A DNA stretch of 64,000 nucleotides from Lachnospiraceae bacterium. Its GTDB lineage: Bacteria > Bacillota > Clostridia > Lachnospirales > Lachnospiraceae. Both the position numbers and the translations under genes were made by a program. Of this stretch, positions 30,941 through 39,776 are shown piece by piece; the first letter of the stretch is position 1; each line of letters starts with the position of its first letter. A model generated the notes under the pieces. The model saw only the letters and a program-made list of their open reading frames with translations. It did not search any database and had not been told where the DNA came from. The stretch spans positions 1-64,000 of the forward strand of contig JAFUXA010000001.1 of the NCBI GenBank assembly GCA_017470985.1, given 5' to 3'.

Positions 30941-31932
30941 ATCATATTCTCCTTAACTTCCATCAGCAGTAGTTCCACTGTGAGATTACTGTTTACATTT
31001 GCACTTAATCTCTTTCTGCAAGTATCAATGGCCTTGAAAATATTTTCCAGACCTTCAAAACTCATCTCTGCTGATTGTCGTTTTATAATCATTATCTCAT
31101 CCTGATAAGTAACCAGCTTATTATCGCCAGTCGACTTATATAATAACACATCTTTGAACCATATTGTCATTAAATCCAAGTAATCTTGTATATTAACCGT
31201 CTCGGATTTCACTAATTCTGTGGCGATTTCATTTATCTCATAGACACCCTGGGAAGCAGCTCTCTTCACGAAATCCACCATTGTATTTTTCAACTCGTTA
31301 AATTCCTGAGATTCAGCCAGCTTTATTGCCTTGCCAAAGTTTCCCTGTGAAAATGCAGCGCATACCTCTGCCTGATAGTCCGGCATACCGTGCTTATGCA
31401 TTAACTCCCGCTTTATGATATCCTGATTTACCGGTTTTAAATCCAAGAGAACACATCTCGATAATATGGTTGGGAGAAATGTTGTTGCAGAAGTGGTAAG
31501 CAAAAATATCACTCCATACTCCGGCGGTTCCTCAATAGTTTTCAGCAAAGCATTCTGGGCCTGCTCTGTCATCTTCTCCGCCTCATCCACAATATAGATT
31601 TTGTATTTAGAACTATAAGGTTTTATTACAATATCATTGTTCAACTGTGTACGAATATCATCAATACCAATTGAATTGAGCTTCTCATGCAATACATAAT
31701 GTATGTCCGGATGATTGTGGCCTGCTGCCTGGTGACAGGACTGACACTCTCCACAGGCGTCATCTCCACCTTCCTCACATAGAATTGTTTGGGCAAATGC
31801 TTCCGCCAACATCATTTTTCCGGAATCCTTCTCGCCGCTAATTATATATGCATGGGAAAATTTATTATGTTGTATAGCACTTTGTAAATGTGCCTTGATA
31901 TCTGTCTGTCCTTGTATTTCTGAAAAACTCAT
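30937..31932 (-). CDS. holB: DNA polymerase III subunit delta prime
   Basis: This clamp-loader subunit has 331 residues: AAA+ fold with IISGEKDSGKMMLAEAFA in the P-loop position (non-canonical Met after Lys), the zinc site CGECQSCHQAAGH, IVDEAEKMTEQAQNALLKTIEEPP and SRCVLLDL. It lies in the usual place between yaaR and ricT. A proper ribosome site AAGGAG lies before the ATG. Confidence 0.93.
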   Translation of the reverse strand: MSFSEIQGQTDIKAHLQSAIQHNKFSHAYIISGEKDSGKMMLAEAFAQTILCEEGGDDACGECQSCHQAAGHNHPDIHYVLHEKLNSIGIDDIRTQLNNDIVIKPYSSKYKIYIVDEAEKMTEQAQNALLKTIEEPPEYGVIFLLTTSATTFLPTILSRCVLLDLKPVNQDIIKRELMHKHGMPDYQAEVCAAFSQGNFGKAIKLAESQEFNELKNTMVDFVKRAASQGVYEINEIATELVKSETVNIQDYLDLMTIWFKDVLLYKSTGDNKLVTYQDEIMIIKRQSAEMSFEGLENIFKAIDTCRKRLSANVNSNLTVELLLMEVKENMI

Positions 31933-31940
31933 AACGCTCC

Positions 31941-32381
31941 TTAGGTTGTTATATCCAGCAGAAGTCCTCTAATCTCATCTATTCGACTGAGAATCTCTAT
32001 GTGATCAATCTCGTCTGCCACCAAAGCCTCTGCCAGCTTATCCAAATTCTCATCCACCAACTTCACAATGCCATAGACTCTATGGCGACCTCTTCTATCC
32101 AGGAAATTCTCCCTGGAAAATTTATGAGAACGATTTACCACCTCATTCAGGAAATCTTTGATGAGTCCTCTGTACTTCTTCATGTCACGAATATCCATGT
32201 GTCGGGCAATAAGTTCCCCCTGCTTTGTAATATCCGTAAGCATGCCGTCCAGCTTCTGCTGAAGCTCGGCATCCTCTATGGCACTAGTCAAAGTAAATTT
32301 GAAATTTTCTCCATTTTCCGGTGTCTTTGCCGTATCTGGGACCTGATTTACCGGATTCACATTATTTACTTTAATATCCAT
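31941..32381 (-). CDS. YaaR family protein (DUF327)
   Basis: This 146-residue helical protein contains [21 protein letters not shown] and [19 protein letters not shown], the conserved core of the YaaR/DUF327 family. The function is unknown; its genes are regularly located next to holB and the guanylate-kinase-like gene, as here. The ribosome site is weak, suggesting coupled translation from the upstream gene. Confidence 0.85.
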   Translation of the reverse strand: MDIKVNNVNPVNQVPDTAKTPENGENFKFTLTSAIEDAELQQKLDGMLTDITKQGELIARHMDIRDMKKYRGLIKDFLNEVVNRSHKFSRENFLDRRGRHRVYGIVKLVDENLDKLAEALVADEIDHIEILSRIDEIRGLLLDITT

Positions 32382-32393
32382 AAGTCACACTTT

Positions 32394-32981
32394 CTACATC
32401 TGTGATTTGATGTACTCTGCTATCTCATCTTCTATATCGTCCAAATTCTTGTTTTCAAACACTTTGTCTATACGGGCATTCCGAAGATTTTCCTCTGAGA
32501 AATCCTTGGCATCCGCCAGAAATCTTCTACACATTTCCTCATACTTAGGATGACTTTGTTTCATTTCACGCTCCAGGGCTCTCGAAAGCCTCACTCCATC
32601 TTCAACCTCAATATAGATAGGTATAACCACTTCTTCGCCGTAGTATTCCTTGATTTTCACAAAGGATTCCAGCGTTCCTATAATCAAATAACTGTTCTTG
32701 GACAGATCCACCTGCTCATCATCCACTGTGAAATAATCCCACTGACCGTGAATTGTATCATAGCTTCGAATCTCAATTACTTTTCCTGCACTTCTGAGAT
32801 TTTCCTTCTCTTCCTGGGTGCAGAAATGATATTCGATTCCATCCACCTCGCCTGCGCGAATAGGCCTTGTAGTATAGGATACTATCTGTTTTAAATGTAA
32901 ATCATCTCTATTCAAAATCTTTTTGTAAATTGTATCTTTTCCCGTCGAACTTTTGCCGATTATGCAAAATATTTTTCCCAT
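32394..32981 (-). CDS. Guanylate-kinase-like P-loop protein
   Basis: This 195-residue protein starts at 32981 (MGKIFCIIGKSSTGKDTIYKKIL) with AGGAGA just upstream. The P-loop is GKSSTGKDT rather than the GPSGVGKGT of true guanylate kinases; TTRPIRAGEVDGIEYHF matches the GMP-binding region. In clostridial genomes this homologue sits beside speA and yaaR, and a separate canonical gmk usually exists elsewhere, so its substrate is uncertain. Confidence 0.8.
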   Translation of the reverse strand: MGKIFCIIGKSSTGKDTIYKKILNRDDLHLKQIVSYTTRPIRAGEVDGIEYHFCTQEEKENLRSAGKVIEIRSYDTIHGQWDYFTVDDEQVDLSKNSYLIIGTLESFVKIKEYYGEEVVIPIYIEVEDGVRLSRALEREMKQSHPKYEEMCRRFLADAKDFSEENLRNARIDKVFENKNLDDIEDEIAEYIKSQM

Positions 32982-33027
32982 GAGATCTCCTAGTTTTATT
33001 AGTATTTCAAGTATAATATAGCCATTA

Positions 33028-34440
33028 TTAATTGACAACTTCCAGGTACTTATCCTCTGCCAAACCTGTGACAGTTAATCCAGCCTCCATTGCCTGGTCT
33101 ATCAGATTTAATTGCTCCTCTGCAATCTCCTCCCCCGGCACACAAATTGGAATTCCCGGAGGATATATGGCTACGATGCTTCCGCATATCTTACCAATTA
33201 GACTTGTTCTGTCATCAAGAGCTACCTGGTAAATGCTGCGGTCCTTAGCTTCATACATTTCCATAACTTTTCTGCCGTAAACTATCCCCTGAGACATTCC
33301 TTGTATATGAGACTTATCCACAACTCCTAGATCGTCTCCATTCATAATTTTATTATCAATCTCACGAAGACCCTGTAGCAATCTATGAAATCCCTCCTTG
33401 GTATCCATAACAGAAGTCATGGCAAGTACATAGCCAAAGGAACTCATCTCCGTCTCTATCTTGTAATTCTTTCTCAGAGACTCAGCCAACTGCGGTCCTG
33501 TAATATAGCCATTACAGCATATTACTATCTTAGATGGATCCCTGTCTTTATATTCATTCTCGTCTCCACTTTCAGACCATATGCTCAATGCCTGTAATGC
33601 TATGGCACTTTCATAAAATTCCTTTAGATTCTCTACATACTCCTCAAAAAGCTCTGGCTTTTCCTCCAACAGATTCATGCATTTACTTATGGAACCCATA
33701 AGTACATAGGATGGCGAACTGGTCTGAAACATATGTAGATAATCCTCTATTCTGGTTTCTGTCGCATTTACATGAATCACCGCAGTCTGAGTCATGGCAG
33801 GTAAAGTCTTATGAAGGCTCATAATCACATAGTCAGCACCTGACTTTACCGGATTTTCTGGAAAATATGAATTAAATCCCAAGTGAGCTCCGTGAGCAGC
33901 GTCAACTATAACTGCCATTTTCCTGCTATGAGCCAGTTTTACAATCTCCTGCAATGGCTCGACAAAACCTTCATATGTAGGAGATGTAACCACTATTGCC
34001 ACAGCATCTGGATTTTCATCCATAGCTTCTCTATATCCCTGTAATCCCACAATGGTAGCCACATTTTCTTCTGTAACTCGAGGGGTTACATATGCCACCT
34101 GCAACCTGCGAAGAATCGCCCCATGATATACACTTTTGTGAGCGTTTCTTCCTACTATTATTTTGTCATTACATTTGCAACCGTCATATATAGCACATAT
34201 ATTTCCACAACTGGAACCATTTACCAAAATATAACTTCTCTTGGCTCCATAAATCCTAGCGATTCTCTCCTGCTCTTTTCGAAGTATTTCCCTTGGATGA
34301 TGCAAATCATCGAAGCCGTCAATTTCTGTTATATCTATGGAAATAGGATCTGGCATGGTAATTCCCTGCCGCTTGTGTCCCGGCATGTGAAAAGGATATA
34401 TTCCTTCTTTGCTATACTCTTCCAATTTATCTATTAACAT
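33028..34440 (-). CDS. Orn/Lys/Arg decarboxylase family (SpeA-like) enzyme
   Basis: This 470-residue PLP enzyme starts at 34440 (MLIDKLEEYSKEGIYPFHMPGHKRQ) with AAAGGGA upstream. VDAAHGAHLGF and the PLP lysine in SLHKTLPAMTQTAVIHV are clear, and GPQLAES... to CVPGEEI covers the C-terminal domain. It belongs to the short aminotransferase-type basic amino-acid decarboxylases (Bacillus YaaO/SpeA). Arginine or lysine is the likely substrate; the sequence alone cannot decide. It heads the gmk-like-yaaR-holB-ricT run. Confidence 0.88.
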   Translation of the reverse strand: MLIDKLEEYSKEGIYPFHMPGHKRQGITMPDPISIDITEIDGFDDLHHPREILRKEQERIARIYGAKRSYILVNGSSCGNICAIYDGCKCNDKIIVGRNAHKSVYHGAILRRLQVAYVTPRVTEENVATIVGLQGYREAMDENPDAVAIVVTSPTYEGFVEPLQEIVKLAHSRKMAVIVDAAHGAHLGFNSYFPENPVKSGADYVIMSLHKTLPAMTQTAVIHVNATETRIEDYLHMFQTSSPSYVLMGSISKCMNLLEEKPELFEEYVENLKEFYESAIALQALSIWSESGDENEYKDRDPSKIVICCNGYITGPQLAESLRKNYKIETEMSSFGYVLAMTSVMDTKEGFHRLLQGLREIDNKIMNGDDLGVVDKSHIQGMSQGIVYGRKVMEMYEAKDRSIYQVALDDRTSLIGKICGSIVAIYPPGIPICVPGEEIAEEQLNLIDQAMEAGLTVTGLAEDKYLEVVN

Positions 34441-34494
34441 TATAATTCCCTTTATCTGTTTGCTTGTATGCATGCTTCCGGCAATCAAGCATAA

Positions 34495-35367
34495 CTAATC
34501 CAAATATCTGCCAATCTCAGGCATCCAATCCCCAAAAAATATTCTGTCTTCAACTACCGCTTCCCAGATTGGCTCTAAGAAATCATTGATTTTGTCCACA
34601 GTCTCCTGCCAGGTAGGCTCCATTCTCTTTTCCTTTTTGAGAAATGTCTTCCATTTCTTCTCCATATATTTATAATCCCTGTATCCATATAAAGTAGCAT
34701 AGGTTTTTGCTTCCTTTTTAATATGAGCCTCGCCACATTTCTCATATAATATGTCTCTCATTTTACGACCTTCCAGAGAATGCATATTCAAAATCTTATA
34801 GGCCTCATAATAATGATACATATCATTTATAAGTTCCATCTTCTTCATAATCTCGCAGATGTGATGGCACAGAGCTTCTTCTGCTGGAAAATGTAGATAC
34901 TCCACATTCTCATTATTCTCGCAAAGCAATTTATAAGTTCTGGTATATGGCAAAACTGAGGCGTCTTTTGTAAGCTTTAAACCTATTTCAAGAGGCACAT
35001 ATTTCTCCTCCAACTCCAGTTCAATATAAATGTGAGAAAAGTCAATACTATTTGTCCTATCGTCTTTTTTTACTGCTAAGAACTTGTAATTATTTTCAAT
35101 AAAGACATGTTTCAGACAATCTTCAACCTCGGAAATCAGGTCTGACATGGATTTGTTTCCACCGTATACATATCTTATTGCAGTAACAGGTTTAAGTTTA
35201 TATGTATCAATTCCAATATCATCTCCATTACACAGCCACATATTATTTCTCATGTTACTATGAGCAATGGCACTTACCGCCAACTCTGCTGTAGCTCCTG
35301 CCAGAAGATTGGTAAATGCTATATTAAGTTCTTCACTTTTCAATTCCAACAGCTTAGTACTAATCAT
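34495..35367 (-). CDS. AbiEii-like nucleotidyltransferase-fold protein, divergent
   Basis: This 290-residue protein follows the AbiEi-like gene by four bases and has the C-terminal half of AbiEii toxins: FPAEEALCHHICEIMKKMELINDMYHYYEAYKIL resembles the family's 'YPLEEALAEKL...KDFYDLY' region. The N-terminal segment around NGDDIGIDTYKLKPVTAIRY is where the nucleotidyltransferase G-S and D-x-D motifs should be, and these are not recognisable. So it is either a divergent toxin, an inactivated one, or a new member. No frameshift is evident. Confidence 0.6.
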   Translation of the reverse strand: MISTKLLELKSEELNIAFTNLLAGATAELAVSAIAHSNMRNNMWLCNGDDIGIDTYKLKPVTAIRYVYGGNKSMSDLISEVEDCLKHVFIENNYKFLAVKKDDRTNSIDFSHIYIELELEEKYVPLEIGLKLTKDASVLPYTRTYKLLCENNENVEYLHFPAEEALCHHICEIMKKMELINDMYHYYEAYKILNMHSLEGRKMRDILYEKCGEAHIKKEAKTYATLYGYRDYKYMEKKWKTFLKKEKRMEPTWQETVDKINDFLEPIWEAVVEDRIFFGDWMPEIGRYLD

Positions 35368-35371
35368 CTAT

Positions 35372-36013
35372 TTACAGCCATACTCCTATCATACTTTGAA
35401 CTTTACCTGTGACTTTGCGTTCTCTGGCTATTTCCATCAATGCTGCCACATCTTTCTCTTCATCTAAGATATACTTCAAAATAGCTTTCTTGAAATCTTC
35501 TCTGTCCATCTTGTCCTGATATTTCAGACAATCGCATACCACTCTCTCCTTGGTAAATATTCCCATAGTATGACCTGCAACTTCAATTGTTGTAGCACCA
35601 ATGGACATAACCTTCGGCTCAGTATAGTAAGGAATTACATTTGGATAATCTATTTTAAATCTTGATCTGGACTTGTTTTTGTCCACAGCAATGTGCCATC
35701 CAAAAGGCTTATTTTCCAAATATCCGTAATAATACAATGCTGTCTCCATAGTAAATATTCCATCTGGAAACATTTGAACAATTAATTCCTCTTCATTGCC
35801 CTTGTAACTTCGAGCAGAGTAGTATCCGTTTTTTACACGAATCAACTCTCCCTCCTCAGCCAAAGCCTTGACTCTTCTATAATCTATTCCCAAATCACTT
35901 ATTTGAGCAGTGCGGACCAATCCATGGTTTTCCTCTACTAATTCCTGGATTCTCTCCAAATCATATATCTTCTTCTCTGCTCTACTAAGTTTAGTTATAT
36001 CCATTTTGCCCAC
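35372..36013 (-). CDS. AbiEi-like transcriptional antitoxin
   Basis: This 213-residue protein has an N-terminal winged-helix region (LVRTAQISDLGIDYRRVKALAEEGELIRVKNGYYS) followed by the conserved AbiEi segment FPDGIFTMETALYYYGY, IAVDKNKSRSRFKI and GIFTKERVVCDCLKYQDKMDREDFKKAI. AbiEi antitoxins repress their own promoter and counter AbiEii toxins in type IV toxin-antitoxin and phage-abortive systems. GGAG precedes the ATG at 36013 and a consensus promoter lies upstream. Confidence 0.85.
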   Translation of the reverse strand: MGKMDITKLSRAEKKIYDLERIQELVEENHGLVRTAQISDLGIDYRRVKALAEEGELIRVKNGYYSARSYKGNEEELIVQMFPDGIFTMETALYYYGYLENKPFGWHIAVDKNKSRSRFKIDYPNVIPYYTEPKVMSIGATTIEVAGHTMGIFTKERVVCDCLKYQDKMDREDFKKAILKYILDEEKDVAALMEIARERKVTGKVQSMIGVWL

Positions 36014-36047
36014 TCCTTGCTCTTTTATGTGGTAATTTTTCTCTAGT

Positions 36048-36077
36048 ATTATATGATTTTACTGGGTTTCTTGTCAA
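36048..36077 (-). promoter_or_regulatory. Consensus promoter of the AbiE-like operon
   Basis: On the minus strand, perfect TTGACA (36077-36072) and perfect TATAAT (36053-36048) with an 18-base spacer lie about 35 bases before the antitoxin gene. This is the strongest promoter match seen in the window. Confidence 0.8.
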
Positions 36078-36122
36078 TTTCGTAATGGCTCCTTATTTTT
36101 TACAGAAATGTCCTTTTTATTA

Positions 36123-36174
36123 TTGTATTTGTCTCTATTTTGTCCTATTATTATTTCAGACAGATTATTCTGTC
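36123..36174 (+). promoter_or_regulatory. Promoter with palindromic operator upstream of the ArgR-like gene
   Basis: TTGTAT (36123-36128) and TATTAT (36146-36151), 17 bases apart, form a plausible promoter. A perfect inverted repeat GACAGA-TTAT-TCTGTC occupies 36159-36174, at the expected transcription start, and a degenerate copy (ACAGAAATGTCC) lies near 36103-36114. I infer a repressor site, possibly for the adjacent regulator itself. Confidence 0.5.
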
Positions 36175-36211
36175 CTTTTGTAAATATTGTTTGAATTATA
36201 AGGAGAAATAT

Positions 36212-36706
36212 ATGGCTACAACCAAGAATCCATCACGTGTGGAATGCGAAGATATTATTAAGAGAATTCTCATGACAGAAGTTCTTGAAAAAGGTAGAAA
36301 TGAACATTTCAAAAATGCTACTGATTTCATGAACTATTTTCAATCTCTCTATCCTGCCAGTGACAGCTTAACCAAACAGGTTCAACGAGCAGTCAGAAAT
36401 CTAAATATGCCAAAGGATGAAAATGGTTATTTCATTATTAACAAGACCAAACCTCAAATGGATCAGGACAAAGAGATTTCTCACATGCTGAAGAAGACTT
36501 CTGCTTCTTTTGAATCATTAGAGGACTGTGAGAAATTATTTCTGGCAGTGGAGCCAACTTATAAATCTTATCTGCTGCAACTGATTTCAGAATCTGCCAC
36601 CTTTGAAAATACATATGTTACTATTGTTGATTCCAGCAAGGGTTTAATCTTCTATACACGAAACAAAAACAACCTTGGTATGCTTATAGACAGCTTATTA
36701 AGGTAA
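36212..36706 (+). CDS. Putative transcriptional regulator, ArgR-fold-like
   Basis: This 164-residue protein starts at 36212 (MATTKNPSRVECEDIIKRIL) with AAGGAG upstream. The N-terminal half has a predicted winged-helix pattern (NATDFMNYFQSLYPASDSLTKQVQRAVRNLNMPKD). The C-terminal half (SLEDCEKLFLAVEPTYKSYLLQLI, NTYVTIVDSSKGLIFYT, LIDSLL) has the strand-helix order of the arginine-repressor ligand domain but lacks its GTIxGDDT ligand motif. I do not recognise a specific family; regulator is an inference from fold pattern and the palindrome upstream. It diverges from the AbiE-like operon. Confidence 0.45.
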   Translation: MATTKNPSRVECEDIIKRILMTEVLEKGRNEHFKNATDFMNYFQSLYPASDSLTKQVQRAVRNLNMPKDENGYFIINKTKPQMDQDKEISHMLKKTSASFESLEDCEKLFLAVEPTYKSYLLQLISESATFENTYVTIVDSSKGLIFYTRNKNNLGMLIDSLLR

Positions 36707-36751
36707 ATTGTCTGACAATTTAACTACAATTCAACTTTGTTCTTAGGCTGC

Positions 36752-36788
36752 AAAAAAGACAACATCAGATATTGACGTTGTCTTTTCT
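36752..36788. terminator. Bidirectional terminator
   Basis: AAAAGACAAC (36755-36764) pairs with GTTGTCTTTT (36777-36786), with an inner TCA/TGA extension and T-rich flank. It serves both the ArgR-like gene and the convergent carboxypeptidase gene. Confidence 0.8.
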
Positions 36789-36815
36789 TTGTCTTTTCCT
36801 GTATTTTAATTGTCT

Positions 36816-38216
36816 TTATCGTCTTCTTTTCTTTCGTCTACGATTTATTGTTCTGCTATTTCTTCTCTTATATGTCTTCTTTTTAATAAATCCCTGTTTA
36901 GCTTCTTTCTTTCTATGTCTATATAAGAAAATCTTACCTGATTGCATATATATCACATATATAATACCAGCTATAACTGCCATTATAAGGATAAATAATA
37001 ATACTGTTTTAAAATCTATTCTAATATATTTAAGCTTTGAACCGCCGTGCTCGGCATCTACATTATTAAATGGATATGATACCTTGCCATCCGATTCATA
37101 TATGAGATTTGCTGTTCCTACAACCCTATCTCCATAGCTATATACAGCCTTGGCCACCGCTTCTGAATCTTTCGGAGCCGGTGTCAATTGAACAGTTGTA
37201 TCCTTAAATGATGCTGCCTTTGGCAATACAATAATATCATCCGGATTGATTCTGATAATATTACTTTGCTCTGAAAGCATTCCCGGGTTTGAATCCCCAC
37301 CAATCTCTGATACAGATGTGTTATCTGCTACCTTATAAACTGTAAAATTTGCAAAGCAGTAGTCAAAGAGATTAATAGTATCTTCATAATGCCCAGGATT
37401 CTTAGCATTTAAAACAACACATATAAGTGTCATTCCGTCTTTTTTCGCATATGTCACAAGCGTATTGCCTGCCTCATCTGTATATCCGGTCTTTCCACCT
37501 ATTGCATAATCATATATGTATTTAGAAGTCTTGTTCTTGCTGATCATTGCATGAGAATTATTCAAGTTATAAGCTTCCTTCTTATTATCAGCAGGAAGTG
37601 TATACGCTGTTGTAGAACATATTTCTCTAAACTTTGGAATTGAATAAGCTTCTCTAGCAATCAAAGCCATATCTCTCGCACTAACATAGTGATCCTTATT
37701 CGGCAATCCATTAGGATTTGCAAAATGTGTGTGAGTACATCCTAATTCTTTGGCCTTAGCATTCATCATATCAATAAATGCCGGCATATTGCCTGCCACA
37801 TGCTCACCCAAAGCCCATGCACACTCATTTGCTGACTCTAGCATCATTCCATAAAGGGCATTTTCCAGAGTCATCTCTTCTCCAACTTCTCTTGCAATAT
37901 GCGAGGTATCACCTTCGTTTTCGTATACTGCCTGCTCCGAAAAAACCACGGTTTCATCTAAATCGCAATTTTCCAAGCTGAGCAAAGCTGTCATAACTTT
38001 GGTAATACTCGCCGGATAATAAGCAGTATCAGCATTCTTCTCGTAAAGCACAGTTCCGGTTTCAGCCTCCATTACTATAGCCGCTCCGGATGATATACTC
38101 ACATTACTTGGCCAATATGCTGCCGCCTTAGAGTCTATACTCAAAGTACCGATTGTCACAGTCAAAGCGCACAATCCGATACAGGTTCTCTTTATTAAAT
38201 TTTTCAATAATTTCAT
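36816..38216 (-). CDS. D-alanyl-D-alanine carboxypeptidase (S11 family)
   Basis: This exported enzyme trims the terminal D-Ala from peptidoglycan stem peptides, 466 residues. A signal peptide (residues 1-30) precedes the S11 domain with SITKVMTALL (SxxK nucleophile), ESANECAWAL (SxN) and GGKTGYTDEAGN (KTG). Unlike secreted PBP5 types with an amphipathic tail, it ends in a membrane helix (about 400-425) and a 35-residue Lys/Arg-rich cytoplasmic tail (YKRRNSRTINRRRKKRRR). Confidence 0.92.
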   Translation of the reverse strand: MKLLKNLIKRTCIGLCALTVTIGTLSIDSKAAAYWPSNVSISSGAAIVMEAETGTVLYEKNADTAYYPASITKVMTALLSLENCDLDETVVFSEQAVYENEGDTSHIAREVGEEMTLENALYGMMLESANECAWALGEHVAGNMPAFIDMMNAKAKELGCTHTHFANPNGLPNKDHYVSARDMALIAREAYSIPKFREICSTTAYTLPADNKKEAYNLNNSHAMISKNKTSKYIYDYAIGGKTGYTDEAGNTLVTYAKKDGMTLICVVLNAKNPGHYEDTINLFDYCFANFTVYKVADNTSVSEIGGDSNPGMLSEQSNIIRINPDDIIVLPKAASFKDTTVQLTPAPKDSEAVAKAVYSYGDRVVGTANLIYESDGKVSYPFNNVDAEHGGSKLKYIRIDFKTVLLFILIMAVIAGIIYVIYMQSGKIFLYRHRKKEAKQGFIKKKTYKRRNSRTINRRRKKRRR

Positions 38217-38404
38217 TAGAACTCTCCAATTCTTTTTGATTCACAACTAATAGTATAATAGCAAGAATTTATGGACGCAACCCATATTTATCTAGATTTT
38301 TTACTTTTTTCTATTTCATTTTAATAGCCAATTTATATTGTAGCTATGTTATAATAGCATGGCATTTATGCAATTACATTTCACATAAGTAGAAAGGAAA
38401 ACCT

Positions 38405-39061
38405 ATGCGTTTAAGAAATATTCCCGGGGCAGATGAAGTTGTAGCAAATAGCCCTTACTGTATTCAAAATCCTGAGGCAAATGTTGGAAAATGGCATGAC
38501 TTATTTCCAAAAAAGCAGGAATTACATATTGAAATAGGAATGGGCAAAGGTCAATTTATAATGAATATGGCCAAGGCTCATCCTGATATTAACTATATTG
38601 GTATCGAACGATATACCAGCGTAACCCTAAGAGCTGTACAGAAGATGGAGGCTTTGGTAGAGGCTGGTGAACATTTAGACAACCTGAAGTTTCTATGCTT
38701 CGATGCCAAGAATATAGATACTATTTTTGATTCTGGTGAAGTTGATAGAATATATCTCAATTTCTCAGATCCATGGCCAAAGGATAGACACGCCAAGCGC
38801 CGTCTTACTTCCTCAGAATTTCTGGCCAGATATAATAAGATATTGAAATCTGATGGTAGAATTGAATTCAAAACAGATAATGTTGATTTGTTTAACTTCT
38901 CTTTGGATGAAATAAATAACTCAGATGTATGGCATTTAGATGCACATACCTATGATCTCCATCATGATACTTCCTTAAATGAGGGAAATATCATGACAGA
39001 GTACGAGGAGAAATTCTCCTCTCAAGGTAATCCTATCTGTAAATTAATATGTAGCAGATAG
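38405..39061 (+). CDS. trmB: tRNA (guanine46-N7)-methyltransferase
   Basis: This enzyme uses SAM to methylate G46 in tRNA variable loops. It is 218 residues with ELHIEIGMGKGQFIMNMA (SAM site), GIERYTSVTLRAVQKM and YLNFSDPWPKDRHAKRRLTS (catalytic and substrate motif). AAAGGA precedes the ATG at 38405. It ends one base before the convergent araD gene, with no terminator between them. Confidence 0.96.
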   Translation: MRLRNIPGADEVVANSPYCIQNPEANVGKWHDLFPKKQELHIEIGMGKGQFIMNMAKAHPDINYIGIERYTSVTLRAVQKMEALVEAGEHLDNLKFLCFDAKNIDTIFDSGEVDRIYLNFSDPWPKDRHAKRRLTSSEFLARYNKILKSDGRIEFKTDNVDLFNFSLDEINNSDVWHLDAHTYDLHHDTSLNEGNIMTEYEEKFSSQGNPICKLICSR

Positions 39062-39062
39062 T

Positions 39063-39758
39063 TTAAGACTGTCCATAATAAGCATTTTCACCATGCTTTC
39101 TATAATAATGTTTATCCTGTAGTTCCTGAGGAGCCGGTTGTACCTGCGGATTAATTAATTCAGTATTTGCCGCCATCTTCGCAACCTCCTCCAAGACAAC
39201 AGCGTTGTGCACTGCTTCCATGGCGTCCTTACCCCAGGTAAATGGGCCATGGTTCTTGCATAAAACAGCTGGGGTTGCTACAGGATCTATTTTTTTCTCT
39301 GTAAAATAATCTGCAATCAACACACCTGTGTTCAATTCGTATGCTTCATCTATCTCTGCCTTGGTAAGATTTCTCACACATGGCACTTCGCCGTAGATAT
39401 AGTCCGCATGGGTTGTTCCATAACATGGAATTCCTCTCCCAGACTGAGCCCAGGTTGTAGCCCAGGTAGAATGAGTATGAACTATTCCACCGATTTCAGG
39501 AAATCTATTATATAGCTCCATATGTGTAGCTGTATCAGAGGAAGGATTATAACGACCTTCCACCTTATTTCCCTCTAAATCTACAACTACCATATCCTCC
39601 GGTGTTAACTTGTCATAATCCACGCCGCTAGGCTTGATTACAAACAATCCCGCTTCTCTGTCTATTCCACTTACATTTCCCCAGGTAAATGTTACCAGTT
39701 CATACTTCGGCAACAGCATATTTGCCTCGTACACCTGTTTCTTTAATTCTTCTAACAT
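39063..39758 (-). CDS. araD: L-ribulose-5-phosphate 4-epimerase
   Basis: This class II aldolase-fold enzyme of 231 residues interconverts L-ribulose-5-phosphate and D-xylulose-5-phosphate. The zinc ligands are seen in [11 protein letters not shown] and the downstream [19 protein letters not shown] and [12 protein letters not shown] bind the phosphate. AAAGGAG precedes the ATG. It lies 18 bp downstream of a sugar kinase gene, together giving the last two steps of L-arabinose breakdown. Confidence 0.94.
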   Translation of the reverse strand: MLEELKKQVYEANMLLPKYELVTFTWGNVSGIDREAGLFVIKPSGVDYDKLTPEDMVVVDLEGNKVEGRYNPSSDTATHMELYNRFPEIGGIVHTHSTWATTWAQSGRGIPCYGTTHADYIYGEVPCVRNLTKAEIDEAYELNTGVLIADYFTEKKIDPVATPAVLCKNHGPFTWGKDAMEAVHNAVVLEEVAKMAANTELINPQVQPAPQELQDKHYYRKHGENAYYGQS

Positions 39759-39776
39759 ACTTACTCCTTTTATTTA

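Noticed and set aside
34495..35367. Frameshift in the AbiEii-like gene explaining the missing active site
   Set aside because: The frame is open throughout with no neighbouring frame encoding the missing motifs, so divergence is preferred.
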